Notes: generated by a model not told the origin, from the letters alone. A stretch of DNA of 10,255 nt from an uncultured Alistipes sp. (GCA_947173915.1 CAMWGZ010000031.1:1-10255), one strand, 5' to 3'; counted from the stretch's first letter, positions 1 to 7,339 are shown. Made by a program: numbers and translations.

Positions 1-103
1 CTTTTTGCACGCAGCCCCTTCGCACGGCGCGTCCGGAACAGGGTACGGGCGGTAATTCCGCCTCCCGCGGCACGACGCGAAGAGAGGCAATTCGGCCGCC
101 GTT

Positions 104-134
104 TTTGTTTTTTCCGGCAAAAGCACTAATTTTG
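104..134 (+). promoter_or_regulatory. Bacteroidetes-type sigma promoter for the OPT-pepT-nadE operon
   Basis: TTTG at 104-107 is followed after exactly 19 bases by TAATTTTG at 127-134. This matches the Bacteroidetes primary sigma consensus TTTG-N19-TAnnTTTG. Transcription would begin near 141, giving a leader of about 48 bases before the ATG at 189. The same spacing is seen upstream of sdhC in this window. The location also shows that an in-frame TTG at 105 cannot be the start of the transporter gene. Confidence 0.75.
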
Positions 135-188
135 TGGTTCGCAGGAACTTTTTCCGACGCATTCAAGAATCTCAAAAATACGACACCG

Positions 189-2129
189 ATGGAACAACCC
201 AAACCCACTCAATCGTTGCCCGAAAACGCCTACCGCGAACTCAAGCCGGGCGAACGCTACACCCCGATCATGCCCGACTCGGCGACTCCGGCCGAAGTGA
301 CCCCCTATTCGGTCACGATGGGACTGCTGATGGCCATTCTCTTCTCGGCGGCGGCAGCCTACCTGGGCCTGCGCATCGGCCAGGTCTTCGAAGCCGCCAT
401 TCCGATCGCGATCATCGCCGTCGGTGTCGGCAACGTGATGGGCAAGAAGAACATGCTCGGACAGAACGTCATCATCCAGTCGATCGGCGCCTCGTCCGGC
501 GTGATCGTCGCCGGCGCGATCTTCACGCTCCCGGCGCTCTACATCCTGGGGTTGGAGGCGGCCTTCTACAAGATCTTCCTCTCGTCGCTCTTCGGCGGCA
601 TCCTGGGCATCGTGCTGCTCGTCCCCTTCCGCAAATATTTCGTCAAGGAGATGCACGGCAAATACCCCTTCCCCGAGGCTACCGCGACCACCGAAGTGCT
701 CGTCTCGGGCGAGAAGGGCGGCAACCAGGCCAAACTGCTGGCCATCGCCGGTCTGGTGGGCGGCCTCTACAACTTCATCGCCGGCACGTTCGGACTCTGG
801 ACCGAACAGATCTCGACCCGCATGACGGCCTGGGGTACGCTCTGCGCCAATAAATTCAAGGTACTGCTCGAAGTCAATACCAACGCCGCCATACTCGGTC
901 TGGGCTACATCATCGGACTGAAATATTCGGCCATCATCACGGCCGGCTCGTTCCTCGTCTGGCTGCTGGTGGTGCCTTTGGTCGGCTCCACCCCCTCCGG
1001 CGCGGGACTCTCGCCCGAAGAGCTGTTCCAGGCCTTCGGCCGGCCGCTCGGCATCGGCGGCATCGCGATGGCCGGACTGATCGGCATCATCCGTCAGGGC
1101 GGCATCATCCGTCAGGCGCTCGGACTGGCCGTGAGCGAGTTTGCGGGCAAGAAAAAGGCGGAAGCCAAGGTGGAGCGCACGCAGCGCGACATCTCCATGC
1201 GGCTGATCCTCACGACGCTGATCGCCACGCTCACGGCAACGTTCTTCTTCTTCCAGTTCGGCATGCTGCACAACTGGGGGCAGACGGTCGTGGCGCTGCT
1301 CATCGTCTTCGCCATCGCCTTCCTCTTTACCACCGTGGCGGCCAACGCCATCGCCATCGTCGGCTCGAACCCCGTTTCGGGCATGACGCTCATGACGCTC
1401 ATCCTCGCCTCGCTGGTGCTCGTCAGCGTCGGACTGACCGGCACCTCCGGCATGACCGCCGCGCTGATCATCGGCGGCGTGGTCTGCACGGCCCTCTCGA
1501 CGGCCGGCGGCTTCATTACCGACCTGAAGATCGGCTACTGGATCGGCACCACGCCCCGCAAGCAGGAGGCCTGGAAGTTCCTCGGAGTCTTCGTCTCGGC
1601 CGCCACCGTCGCCGGCGTGATGATGATCCTCAACAAGACCTACGGATTCGGCGAGGGCAGCCTGCTGGTGGCCCCCCAGGCCAACGCGATGGCCGCCGTG
1701 ATCCAGCCCCTCATGCAGGGCGGCTCGGCCCCCTGGCTGCTCTACTTCTGCGGCGCGGTCTTCGCGCTCGTGCTCACGGCCATCGGCGTGCCGGCGCTCC
1801 CCTTCGCGCTGGGTATGTTCATCCCGCTGCAACTCAACCTGCCGCTGCTCGTCGGCGGTCTGGTCGCCTGGTTCGTCTCGACCCGCTCGAAAGATCAGGC
1901 GCTCAACAAGGCCCGCACCAACCAGGGCACGCTCATCGCCTCGGGCTTCATCGCCGGCGGCGCGCTGATGGGTGTGGTCAGCGCGATCCTCAACTTCGCC
2001 GGCATCGACTGGCAGATCGCCGGATGGCACGGCAGCAACGCCGCCACCTGGCTGGCGCTGGCAATGTACATCGCCCTGATCGCCTATTTCATCCTCCACT
2101 CGCTCCGTGCGAAAAGAGAGGAGGAGTAA
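189..2129 (+). CDS. OPT family oligopeptide transporter
   Basis: A 646-residue integral inner-membrane protein of the OPT (oligopeptide transporter) family, which generally takes up small peptides, or in some members metal chelates, driven by the proton gradient. About fifteen hydrophobic segments run from residue 40 to 637, after a polar N-terminus of some 38 residues. Family-like motifs include GKYPFPEATATTEVL (157-171), NPVSGMT (394-400) and PALPFALGMFIPLQLNLPLL (535-554). A charged loop lies near 318-335 and a basic/acidic tail ends in EEE. I chose the ATG at 189 because the promoter lies at 104-134 and the frame upstream of 189 encodes nothing membrane- or signal-like. Peptidase T follows after 45 bases, which suggests that the substrate is a peptide. 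The actual substrate cannot be read from sequence. The family call is firm; the substrate is inferred. Confidence 0.92.
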   Translation: MEQPKPTQSLPENAYRELKPGERYTPIMPDSATPAEVTPYSVTMGLLMAILFSAAAAYLGLRIGQVFEAAIPIAIIAVGVGNVMGKKNMLGQNVIIQSIGASSGVIVAGAIFTLPALYILGLEAAFYKIFLSSLFGGILGIVLLVPFRKYFVKEMHGKYPFPEATATTEVLVSGEKGGNQAKLLAIAGLVGGLYNFIAGTFGLWTEQISTRMTAWGTLCANKFKVLLEVNTNAAILGLGYIIGLKYSAIITAGSFLVWLLVVPLVGSTPSGAGLSPEELFQAFGRPLGIGGIAMAGLIGIIRQGGIIRQALGLAVSEFAGKKKAEAKVERTQRDISMRLILTTLIATLTATFFFFQFGMLHNWGQTVVALLIVFAIAFLFTTVAANAIAIVGSNPVSGMTLMTLILASLVLVSVGLTGTSGMTAALIIGGVVCTALSTAGGFITDLKIGYWIGTTPRKQEAWKFLGVFVSAATVAGVMMILNKTYGFGEGSLLVAPQANAMAAVIQPLMQGGSAPWLLYFCGAVFALVLTAIGVPALPFALGMFIPLQLNLPLLVGGLVAWFVSTRSKDQALNKARTNQGTLIASGFIAGGALMGVVSAILNFAGIDWQIAGWHGSNAATWLALAMYIALIAYFILHSLRAKREEE

Positions 2130-2174
2130 CCCTACGAACAAAAGAATAAAACCGAAAATAAAAAACTACAGACT

Positions 2175-3392
2175 ATGGAACTCAAAGAACGATTTCTCCA
2201 ATACGTCTCGTTCGACACGCGCAGCGACGAGAACAGCGAAACCTTCCCCTCGACCGACAAGCAGCTGGTGCTGCTGCGCCACCTGGTCGAGGAGATGAAA
2301 GCCCTCGGGCTGACCGAAGTGTCGATCGACAAGTACGGCTACGCGATGGGTACGATCCCCGCGACCCCCGGCTGCGAGCAGGCTCCCGTGATCGGCTTCA
2401 TCGCCCACGTCGATACGGCTCCCGACATGAGCGGTGCCGACGTGAAACCCCGGGTGCTGGAGAACTACGACGGCGGCGACATCCGCCTGAACGACCAGTA
2501 CACGATGCGGGTGGAGGACTTCCCCGAGCTGAGCTTCTTCAAGGGCCACACCCTCATCCACACCGACGGCACCACCCTGCTGGGTGCCGACGACAAGGCG
2601 GGCGTGGCGGAGATCATGACCGCCGCCGAGTACCTGATCGCCCACCCCGAGATCAAGCACGGCAAGATCCGCATCGGCTTCACGCCCGACGAGGAGATCG
2701 GCCGGGGTGTCGATTTCTTCGATGTCAAGGCTTTCGGTGCCGATTTCGCCTACACGATGGACGGCGGCTTCGAGGGCGAACTCGAATACGAGAACTTCAA
2801 CGCCGCGAGCGCCAAGATCGAGATCCAGGGCCGCAACGTCCACCCCGGATACGCCAAGGACAAGATGATCAACGCCCTTCAGGTGGCCTGCGAACTCAAT
2901 GCGCTGCTGCCCGCCTGGGAGCGCCCCGAGCACACGACCGGATACGAGGGATTCTACCACTGCGTGGGGATCAACGGCACGGTCGAGCAGGCGCAGGTCG
3001 CCTACATCGTCCGCGACCACGATGCCCGCAAGTTCGAGGAGCGCAAGCGCTTCATGCAGTCGTGCGTCGATCTGCTCGCACAGAAATACGGCGAGGAGGT
3101 CGTGAAGCTCACGCTCAAGGACTCCTACTACAACATGCGCAAGATGGTCGAGCCGCATCCGCAGGTAATCGACAAGGCGGTCGAGGCGATGCGGATGGCC
3201 GACGTGAAGCCGCTGATCAAACCCATCCGGGGCGGCACGGACGGCGCGCGCCTCTCGTTCATGGGACTCCCCTGCCCCAACATCTTCACGGGCGGCATGA
3301 ACTTCCACGGACGTTTCGAGTACTGCTCGCTCACGACCATGCGCAAAGCCATGCAGGTCATCCTGAACCTGGCACAACTCTGGACGAAATAA
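2175..3392 (+). CDS. pepT: Peptidase T (tripeptide aminopeptidase, M20B)
   Basis: A 405-residue cytoplasmic di-zinc metallopeptidase that removes the N-terminal residue from tripeptides. The full set of M20B metal and catalytic residues is present: H78 and D80 in GFIAHVDTAPD, bridging D140 in LLGADDKAG, general base E173 and ligand E174 in TPDEEIGRG, D196 in TMDGG and H378 in MNFHGRFE. These positions fall within a residue of those in Salmonella PepT. The middle third (about 206-320, with GRNVHPGYAK at 219-228) is the inserted lid/dimerisation domain. There is no signal peptide and the length is normal for the family. The ATG at 2175 follows an A-rich gap without a Shine-Dalgarno sequence. 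The GAGGAGGAG that ends the upstream transporter gene is too far away to serve as one. Lying between a peptide transporter and nadE with a 12-base gap downstream, it is probably cotranscribed and degrades imported peptides. Confidence 0.97.
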   Translation: MELKERFLQYVSFDTRSDENSETFPSTDKQLVLLRHLVEEMKALGLTEVSIDKYGYAMGTIPATPGCEQAPVIGFIAHVDTAPDMSGADVKPRVLENYDGGDIRLNDQYTMRVEDFPELSFFKGHTLIHTDGTTLLGADDKAGVAEIMTAAEYLIAHPEIKHGKIRIGFTPDEEIGRGVDFFDVKAFGADFAYTMDGGFEGELEYENFNAASAKIEIQGRNVHPGYAKDKMINALQVACELNALLPAWERPEHTTGYEGFYHCVGINGTVEQAQVAYIVRDHDARKFEERKRFMQSCVDLLAQKYGEEVVKLTLKDSYYNMRKMVEPHPQVIDKAVEAMRMADVKPLIKPIRGGTDGARLSFMGLPCPNIFTGGMNFHGRFEYCSLTTMRKAMQVILNLAQLWTK

Positions 3393-3404
3393 GGCGAGAC
3401 GACG

Positions 3405-5339
3405 ATGAACAAATTCGGTTTTCTCAAGGTAGCGGCGGCGATCCCCCACGTGCGGGTCGCCGACTGCGACTACAACGCCCGCCGCATCGCCGAGCTGATC
3501 CGCAAGGGTGCCGACAGGGGTGCCAGCATCATCCTTTTCCCCGAACTCTCGATCACCTCCTACACCTGCGGCGACCTGATCCTGCAGCCGCTGCTGCTGC
3601 AGGCCGCCGAGCAGGGGCTGGGCTACATCCTCGAACAGACGCGCGACCTCCCGATCGTCGGCATCGTCGGCATGCCCGTATCGTTCGGCAACGCGCTCTA
3701 TAACTGCGCGGTAGTCTTCGCCCAGGGACGCATCCAGGGCGTGGTTCCCAAGACCTACATCCCCAACTACGCCGAGTTCTACGAGGCGCGCAGTTTCCTC
3801 TCGGGCGAGGAGATCGGCTTCGCCACCATCCACCTGTGCGGTCAGGAGACCGATCTGGGCCACAACATCCTCTTCAGCCTCAACGGCGTGAAGTTCGGAG
3901 TCGAGATCTGCGAGGACATGTGGGTGCCGGCCGCCCCGTCGCTCCACCAGGCCGTCGATGGCGCACAGATCCTCTTCAACCTCTCGGCCTCGCCCGAGGT
4001 AATCGGCAAGCACAACTACCTGCTCACGCTGGTCAAGTCGCAGTCGGCACGCACGCAGTCGGCCTACGTCTATTGCTCGGCCGGCTTCGGCGAATCTTCG
4101 ACCGACCTGGTCTTCGCCGGAAACGGACTGATCGTCGAGAGCGGCAAGATGCTCCAGCGCAGCGAGCGCTTCTGCACCGAAGAGCAGCTCATCGTGGCCG
4201 ACATCGACACCGAGCGTCTGGTCACCTCGCGCCGCCGCACGACCACCTTCTCCCCCCACCGGCCGGCCGAACGGATCATCGTGGAGATCTCGCTCCCCGA
4301 GAATCCGGCCGACACGACCTTCGACCGCACCGTCGCGCCCCACCCCTTCCTGCCGGCAACGCCCGAAGAGCGGGAGGACTCCTGCCGCGAGATCATCAAT
4401 ATCCAGACCGCCGGACTGCTCCAGCGGCTCCACCACACGGGGTGCAAGCGTGTGGTGCTCGGCATCTCGGGCGGACTCGACTCGACCCTGGCGCTGCTGG
4501 TCGCCGTGCGCACGTTCGACCGTCTGGGGCTGGACCGCAAGGGGATCATCGGCATCACGATGCCCGGCTTCGGCACGAGCGAACGCACCCACCGCAACTC
4601 GCTGGCGCTGATGGAGCGTCTGGGCGTTACGGCACGTGAAATACCCATCCGCGAGGCGTGCCGCCAGCACTTCGCCGACATCGGACTGGATCCCGAGGCC
4701 CGCACGACCGCCTACGAAAACGCACAGGCCCGCGAGCGGACGCAGATCCTGATGGATGTCGCCAACATGGAGCAGGGCCTCGTGCTCGGCACGGGCGACC
4801 TGAGCGAGCTGGCGCTGGGCTGGGCCACCTACAACGGCGACCACATGTCCATGTACAACATCAACGCCTCGCTGCCCAAAACCCTCATCCGGGAGCTGCT
4901 GGGCTGGATGGCCGAGCAGTGCGACGACGCGGCGACCGGCGAGATCCTGCGCGACGTGGTCGCCACGCCGATCAGCCCCGAGCTGCTGCCCGGCAAAGCG
5001 GGCGACGAGACCGCCATGCAGTGCACCGAAGAGATCGTCGGTCCCTACGAGCTGCACGACTTCTTCCTCTACCACTTCCTCCAGAACGGCTACATGCCCG
5101 AGAAGATCCTCTTCCTGGCGGGCAAGGCGTTCGACGGCCGCTACGACCGGGCGACGATCCTGCGCTGGATGCGGGTGTTCTTCCAGCGCTTCTTCGCCCA
5201 GCAGTTCAAACGCTCCTCGATGCCCGACGGCCCGAAGGTCGGCGTGGTGTCGCTCTCGCCCCGCGGCGACTGGCGCATGCCCTCCGATGCCGATGCGGGA
5301 CTCTGGCTGCGGGAGATCGACCGCCTGCTCGGGGAATAG
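3405..5339 (+). CDS. nadE: Glutamine-dependent NAD+ synthetase (two-domain)
   Basis: A 644-residue cytoplasmic enzyme that makes NAD+ from nicotinic acid adenine dinucleotide, ATP and glutamine, the last step of NAD synthesis. The N-terminal nitrilase-type glutaminase domain (about 1-290) carries the expected triad E47 (FPELSITSY), K116 (VPKTYIPNY) and C169 (GVEICEDMW). The C-terminal synthetase domain (about 325-640) has the PP-loop SGGLDS at 355-360 and the conserved stretch from GTGDLSELALGWATYNGDH (462-480) to NASLPKTLI (487-495). The layout and length match the long bacterial form exemplified by Mycobacterium tuberculosis NadE, not the short ammonia-dependent form. The start ATG at 3405 lies 12 bases after the pepT stop, so translation of the two genes is probably closely linked. 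Both domains are intact and no key residue is missing. I see no functional tie to peptide uptake beyond shared transcription. Confidence 0.97.
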   Translation: MNKFGFLKVAAAIPHVRVADCDYNARRIAELIRKGADRGASIILFPELSITSYTCGDLILQPLLLQAAEQGLGYILEQTRDLPIVGIVGMPVSFGNALYNCAVVFAQGRIQGVVPKTYIPNYAEFYEARSFLSGEEIGFATIHLCGQETDLGHNILFSLNGVKFGVEICEDMWVPAAPSLHQAVDGAQILFNLSASPEVIGKHNYLLTLVKSQSARTQSAYVYCSAGFGESSTDLVFAGNGLIVESGKMLQRSERFCTEEQLIVADIDTERLVTSRRRTTTFSPHRPAERIIVEISLPENPADTTFDRTVAPHPFLPATPEEREDSCREIINIQTAGLLQRLHHTGCKRVVLGISGGLDSTLALLVAVRTFDRLGLDRKGIIGITMPGFGTSERTHRNSLALMERLGVTAREIPIREACRQHFADIGLDPEARTTAYENAQARERTQILMDVANMEQGLVLGTGDLSELALGWATYNGDHMSMYNINASLPKTLIRELLGWMAEQCDDAATGEILRDVVATPISPELLPGKAGDETAMQCTEEIVGPYELHDFFLYHFLQNGYMPEKILFLAGKAFDGRYDRATILRWMRVFFQRFFAQQFKRSSMPDGPKVGVVSLSPRGDWRMPSDADAGLWLREIDRLLGE

Positions 5340-5367
5340 ATGCCAACGAACAAAATTTACAGCAAAA

Positions 5368-5964
5368 ATGAAAAAGACACTTCTCTTACTGACTCTGCTG
5401 CTCGCCGGAAGCGCCTCGCTCCGGGCGCAGGACTGGAAGGACGCACTCTCGAAGGTGGCCACCGCAGCGGCCGATAAGGCCACAGGCGGCAAGCTGACCC
5501 AGCTGGCCGTCATCGGCACGTGGGAATACTCCGGTCCGGGCATCAAGCTCGAAAGCGACGACACGCTGAGCGAGCTGGGCGGCTCGGCCCTCTCATCGGG
5601 ACTCGAAAAGAGACTCGAACCGGTCTATACGGCCATCGGAATCAAGCCCGGAGCCTGCCGCTTCACGTTCGGCAAGGAGGGCGATTTCCAGGCCCTGCTG
5701 GGCAACCGCACGCTGGAGGGAACCTACGAGTTCGATGCCTCCACGCACGTCATGACCCTCCACCTGAACAAGGCCGTCGGCAAACTCGGCACGCTCAACG
5801 GCCACGCCTACCTGAGCGGCACGCAGATGCAGCTGGTCTTCCCAAGCGAAAAGCTGCTGGAGCTGGTCTCGGGCCTCGGGGCGAAGGTCTCCTCGCTGCG
5901 GAGCCTGACCTCGGCGCTCGACAAGTACAAGAGCATCGCCATCGGCTTCAACTTCTCCAAATAG
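5368..5964 (+). CDS. Secreted DUF4923-like (lipocalin-like) protein, first of a tandem pair
   Basis: A 198-residue exported protein of unknown function. Residues 1-20 form a classic signal peptide: MKK, a leucine-rich core, then a signal peptidase I site after LRA. No lipobox cysteine is present, so it is not a lipoprotein. The mature part starts QDWKDALSK. After a short alanine-rich helix it has GTWEYSGPGIKLESDD (50-65), GIKPG (91-95), LEGTYEFDAS (116-125) and an alternating polar/hydrophobic C-terminal half suggesting a beta barrel, ending SIAIGFNFSK. This order matches the next gene and my recollection of the Bacteroidales family DUF4923. I chose the ATG at 5368 because the longer reading from 5287 overlaps nadE and would bury the signal peptide. 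The gene follows nadE by 28 bases and precedes its paralogue by 10. Periplasmic or outer-membrane-facing location is inferred; the ligand is unknown. Confidence 0.8.
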   Translation: MKKTLLLLTLLLAGSASLRAQDWKDALSKVATAAADKATGGKLTQLAVIGTWEYSGPGIKLESDDTLSELGGSALSSGLEKRLEPVYTAIGIKPGACRFTFGKEGDFQALLGNRTLEGTYEFDASTHVMTLHLNKAVGKLGTLNGHAYLSGTQMQLVFPSEKLLELVSGLGAKVSSLRSLTSALDKYKSIAIGFNFSK

Positions 5965-5974
5965 ACCGCACACC

Positions 5975-6592
5975 ATGAGACGCATTCCGGCATTCGCGCT
6001 GCTGCTCGCAGCCACGCTCTTCCTTCATCCCGCATCGGCCCAGTCGTGGGGCGACCGCCTGCAACAGCTGCTCGGCGGCGGCAGCACGACGACGGCGGAG
6101 CCGCAGCAAGCCGCAGCCGTTCCGCCCGCCTCGCAGGCCGCGCTCTACGGCGACTGGACCTACCGTGCGCCGCTGCTCGAATATACGGGCGACGACATGC
6201 TGGCAGCGTTGGCCGTCGGCACGCTCCGGGAGCAGTTCGCCGCCGCGCTCGCCAAAGCGGGGCTGGTTCCCGGGCAGGGGACCGTCTCGTTCCGCAAACG
6301 GGGCGGAGTGCGCATCGCGCTGGCGGACCGCCAGGCCGAAGGATCCTATGCCTACGATGCCCCGCAGGGGGTGCTGACCGTCACGCTCGTGCGCGATAAA
6401 ACGCGCGGCACGATCGACGGAAAGGCAGCCATTGCCGACGGCAGGCTGCAACTGCGCTTCGACGCGCAGCGGGTGCTGGAGGTCATCCGGCAGACAGCCC
6501 CGCAAAACAGCGACGACGAAAAGTTGCAGCAGCTCGCCGCACTGCTGGAGAACTACCCCGGCATCGTCCTCGGAGCCGAATTGAGCAGATAA
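5975..6592 (+). CDS. Secreted DUF4923 family protein, second of a tandem pair
   Basis: A 205-residue exported protein of unknown function. It has a signal peptide (residues 1-22, cleavage likely after PASA, mature start QSWGDRLQQLLGGG). A Thr/Pro/Ala/Gln-rich linker follows (about 37-56). The core reads YGDWTYRAPLLEYTGDDMLA (58-77), then GLVPGQGTVSF (96-106) and EGSYAYDAPQGVLTV (122-136), and it ends YPGIVLGAELSR. The GDWxYxxP...GDDML block and the YPGI.LG ending fit my recollection of DUF4923, a lipocalin-like family known mainly from Bacteroidales. It is a diverged paralogue of the preceding gene. The two align end to end with shared G-W-Y-P-DD-L, PG, EG-Y-DA and LE positions, but identity is low. 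It closes the operon; a strong hairpin begins 26 bases after its stop. It has no Cys, so neither a lipid anchor nor disulfides. Confidence 0.85.
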   Translation: MRRIPAFALLLAATLFLHPASAQSWGDRLQQLLGGGSTTTAEPQQAAAVPPASQAALYGDWTYRAPLLEYTGDDMLAALAVGTLREQFAAALAKAGLVPGQGTVSFRKRGGVRIALADRQAEGSYAYDAPQGVLTVTLVRDKTRGTIDGKAAIADGRLQLRFDAQRVLEVIRQTAPQNSDDEKLQQLAALLENYPGIVLGAELSR

Positions 6593-6607
6593 CCGCCCGC
6601 ACGGCGG
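6593..6607. repeat. Short GC hairpin right after the stop codon
   Basis: CCGCC and GGCGG (5-bp stem, 5-base loop) begin at the base following the TAA of the second DUF4923 gene. It is small enough to be chance in GC-rich DNA, but it directly precedes a much stronger hairpin. Confidence 0.35.
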
Positions 6608-6613
6608 AGCATC

Positions 6614-6656
6614 ACGGAACGGGGCCATCGGATCTTCATCCGATGGCCCCGTCCGT
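6614..6656. terminator. Strong bidirectional hairpin terminator between convergent genes
   Basis: A perfect 15-bp inverted repeat, ACGGGGCCATCGGAT (6619-6633) with its exact complement at 6638-6652, closes on a CTTC tetraloop. The stem continues for four more pairs (6614-6617 with 6653-6656) past a bulged A at 6618. It lies between the stop of the + strand DUF4923 gene (6592) and the stop of the - strand cyclo-ligase gene (6676), so it can end transcripts from both directions. Neither flank has a run of T, so it is not a textbook intrinsic terminator. It may act as an mRNA 3'-end stabiliser or need a factor. The structure is certain; the terminator role is inferred. Confidence 0.72.
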
Positions 6657-6670
6657 TCGCTTCGAAGCGA
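6657..6670. repeat. 14-bp perfect palindrome next to the terminator
   Basis: TCGCTTCGAAGCGA reads the same on both strands. It starts one base after the terminator hairpin and ends five bases before the cyclo-ligase stop codon. It could be a further short hairpin in the - strand mRNA or a protein-binding site. I do not know which. Confidence 0.5.
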
Positions 6671-6675
6671 CTCCG

Positions 6676-7221
6676 CTACTGCTCCGCAGCCCCGCAGCAG
6701 AGGGCATCGACCGGCATGTCGTGCGGATCGACCGGCAGCTCCGCGACCACCTGGTGGGGGTAGCACACTCCCGCCTTGAAAGCCCGCATCCCGGGCTGCG
6801 AGAGGTATTTGTCGTAAAAACCCTTGCCCCGTCCCAGACGCATCCCCGCACGGGTAAAGGCGACACCCGGCACAACGATCAGGTCGATCTCCTCCGGCAG
6901 ACAGGGGACGGTGCCCGTCGGCTCGCTGATCCCGAAAGCGCCGGAGGCGTTCATCGCGGCGGGATCGTAGTCGTAGAAACGCATGATCTCACCCTCGACC
7001 CGGGGCAGCACGATCCGCCGGGTGCGGCTCCAGCGGGCGAGCGCCCCGTCGGTCATCGGCTCGTCGCGGAGCGCGCTGAAAAAGGCGACGGTACGGGCCG
7101 CCGCAAAAGCGGGCAGGCGCTCCACCTGACGGAAAATCGCCTCGGAAAGTTCGGCCCGGCGTTCGGGCTGAAGGCTCGTATTGAACCCCTTCATCTCTTT
7201 TCTTATTTCTGTCTTGGTCAT
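6676..7221 (-). CDS. 5-formyltetrahydrofolate cyclo-ligase
   Basis: A 181-residue cytoplasmic enzyme (MTHFS; ygfA/fau in E. coli, yqgN in B. subtilis). It uses ATP to turn 5-formyl-THF into 5,10-methenyl-THF, returning this inhibitory folate to one-carbon metabolism. The family signature GRGKGFYDKYL is at 130-140, preceded by DLIVVPGVAFTRAGMRLG (113-130), the usual end of the beta sheet beside the folate site. The N-terminus KTEIRKEM (3-10) supplies the basic residues typical of the ATP site. Near the C-terminus HDMPVDAL (167-174) corresponds to the family's H-D-x-P-x-D motif. Length is normal. The ATG at 7221 is the first methionine and gives the expected N-terminus. The gene stands alone on the - strand, converging with the DUF4923 pair and diverging from sdhC. 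Confidence 0.95.
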   Translation of the reverse strand: MTKTEIRKEMKGFNTSLQPERRAELSEAIFRQVERLPAFAAARTVAFFSALRDEPMTDGALARWSRTRRIVLPRVEGEIMRFYDYDPAAMNASGAFGISEPTGTVPCLPEEIDLIVVPGVAFTRAGMRLGRGKGFYDKYLSQPGMRAFKAGVCYPHQVVAELPVDPHDMPVDALCCGAAEQ

Positions 7222-7262
7222 AAAACAACTGATTGTACGACGTAAATTTAGGTCTGTTTTGG

Positions 7263-7293
7263 TTTGTTATTCCGCAAACAATCGCTATCTTTG
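7263..7293 (+). promoter_or_regulatory. Bacteroidetes-type sigma promoter for the sdhCAB operon
   Basis: TTTG at 7263-7266 and TATCTTTG at 7286-7293 are separated by exactly 19 bases, a full match to TTTG-N19-TAnnTTTG. The start site would be near 7300, leaving an A/T-rich leader of about 40 bases before the sdhC ATG at 7340. Unstructured leaders of this kind are usual where Shine-Dalgarno sequences are not used. A 5-bp inverted repeat, GTTTG (7262-7266) with CAAAC (7275-7279), overlaps the -33 element, but it is too short to call an operator. Confidence 0.8.
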
Positions 7294-7314
7294 CAGGGAG
7301 TAAACAATTTTTAA

Positions 7315-7322
7315 CAAAAATA
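7315..7322 (-). promoter_or_regulatory. Possible -7 box for the cyclo-ligase gene
   Basis: On the - strand this reads TATTTTTG, an exact TAnnTTTG match. It would start transcription near 7308 with a leader of about 87 bases. No TTTG lies at the proper distance upstream, and the region is AT-rich, so chance is a real alternative. An A/T-rich TAAATTTA at 7243-7250 is a weaker rival. If real, the box overlaps the sdhC leader. Confidence 0.25.
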
Positions 7323-7339
7323 ATCAAATTTCAATTATC

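Noticed and set aside
1..103. Possible end of an upstream gene; some frames are open on both strands
   Set aside because: The readings are short, rich in Arg or Pro, and show no motif. In GC-rich DNA such open stretches are expected. I see no supportable feature before the promoter at 104.
2119..2129. GAGGAGGAG as a Shine-Dalgarno sequence for pepT
   Set aside because: It encodes the three terminal glutamates of the transporter and lies about 45 bases from the pepT ATG, too far to act. No other gene in the window uses such a site.
3062..3703. Out-of-frame + strand readings of 200-240 codons inside pepT, nadE, the OPT gene and sdhA
   Set aside because: They are Arg/Pro/Gly-rich frame-shadow translations of verified genes and cross gene boundaries without their own start context.
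5287..5367. Longer start for the first DUF4923-like protein
   Set aside because: It would overlap the end of nadE by over 50 bases and put 27 unrelated residues in front of a clear signal peptide.
2166..5564. A 1,132-codon antisense open reading frame under pepT and nadE, with similar long ones under the OPT gene and sdhA
   Set aside because: Each is codon-aligned with a clear real gene and stays open only because the sense genes avoid TTA, CTA and TCA. The translations are Arg/Asp/Gly/His/Val-rich without any recognisable domain, while the sense strand has intact catalytic motifs.
7262..7279. GTTTG/CAAAC inverted repeat as an operator at the sdhC promoter
   Set aside because: Five-base arms that partly consist of the -33 box itself are easily explained by chance; no second copy is seen.
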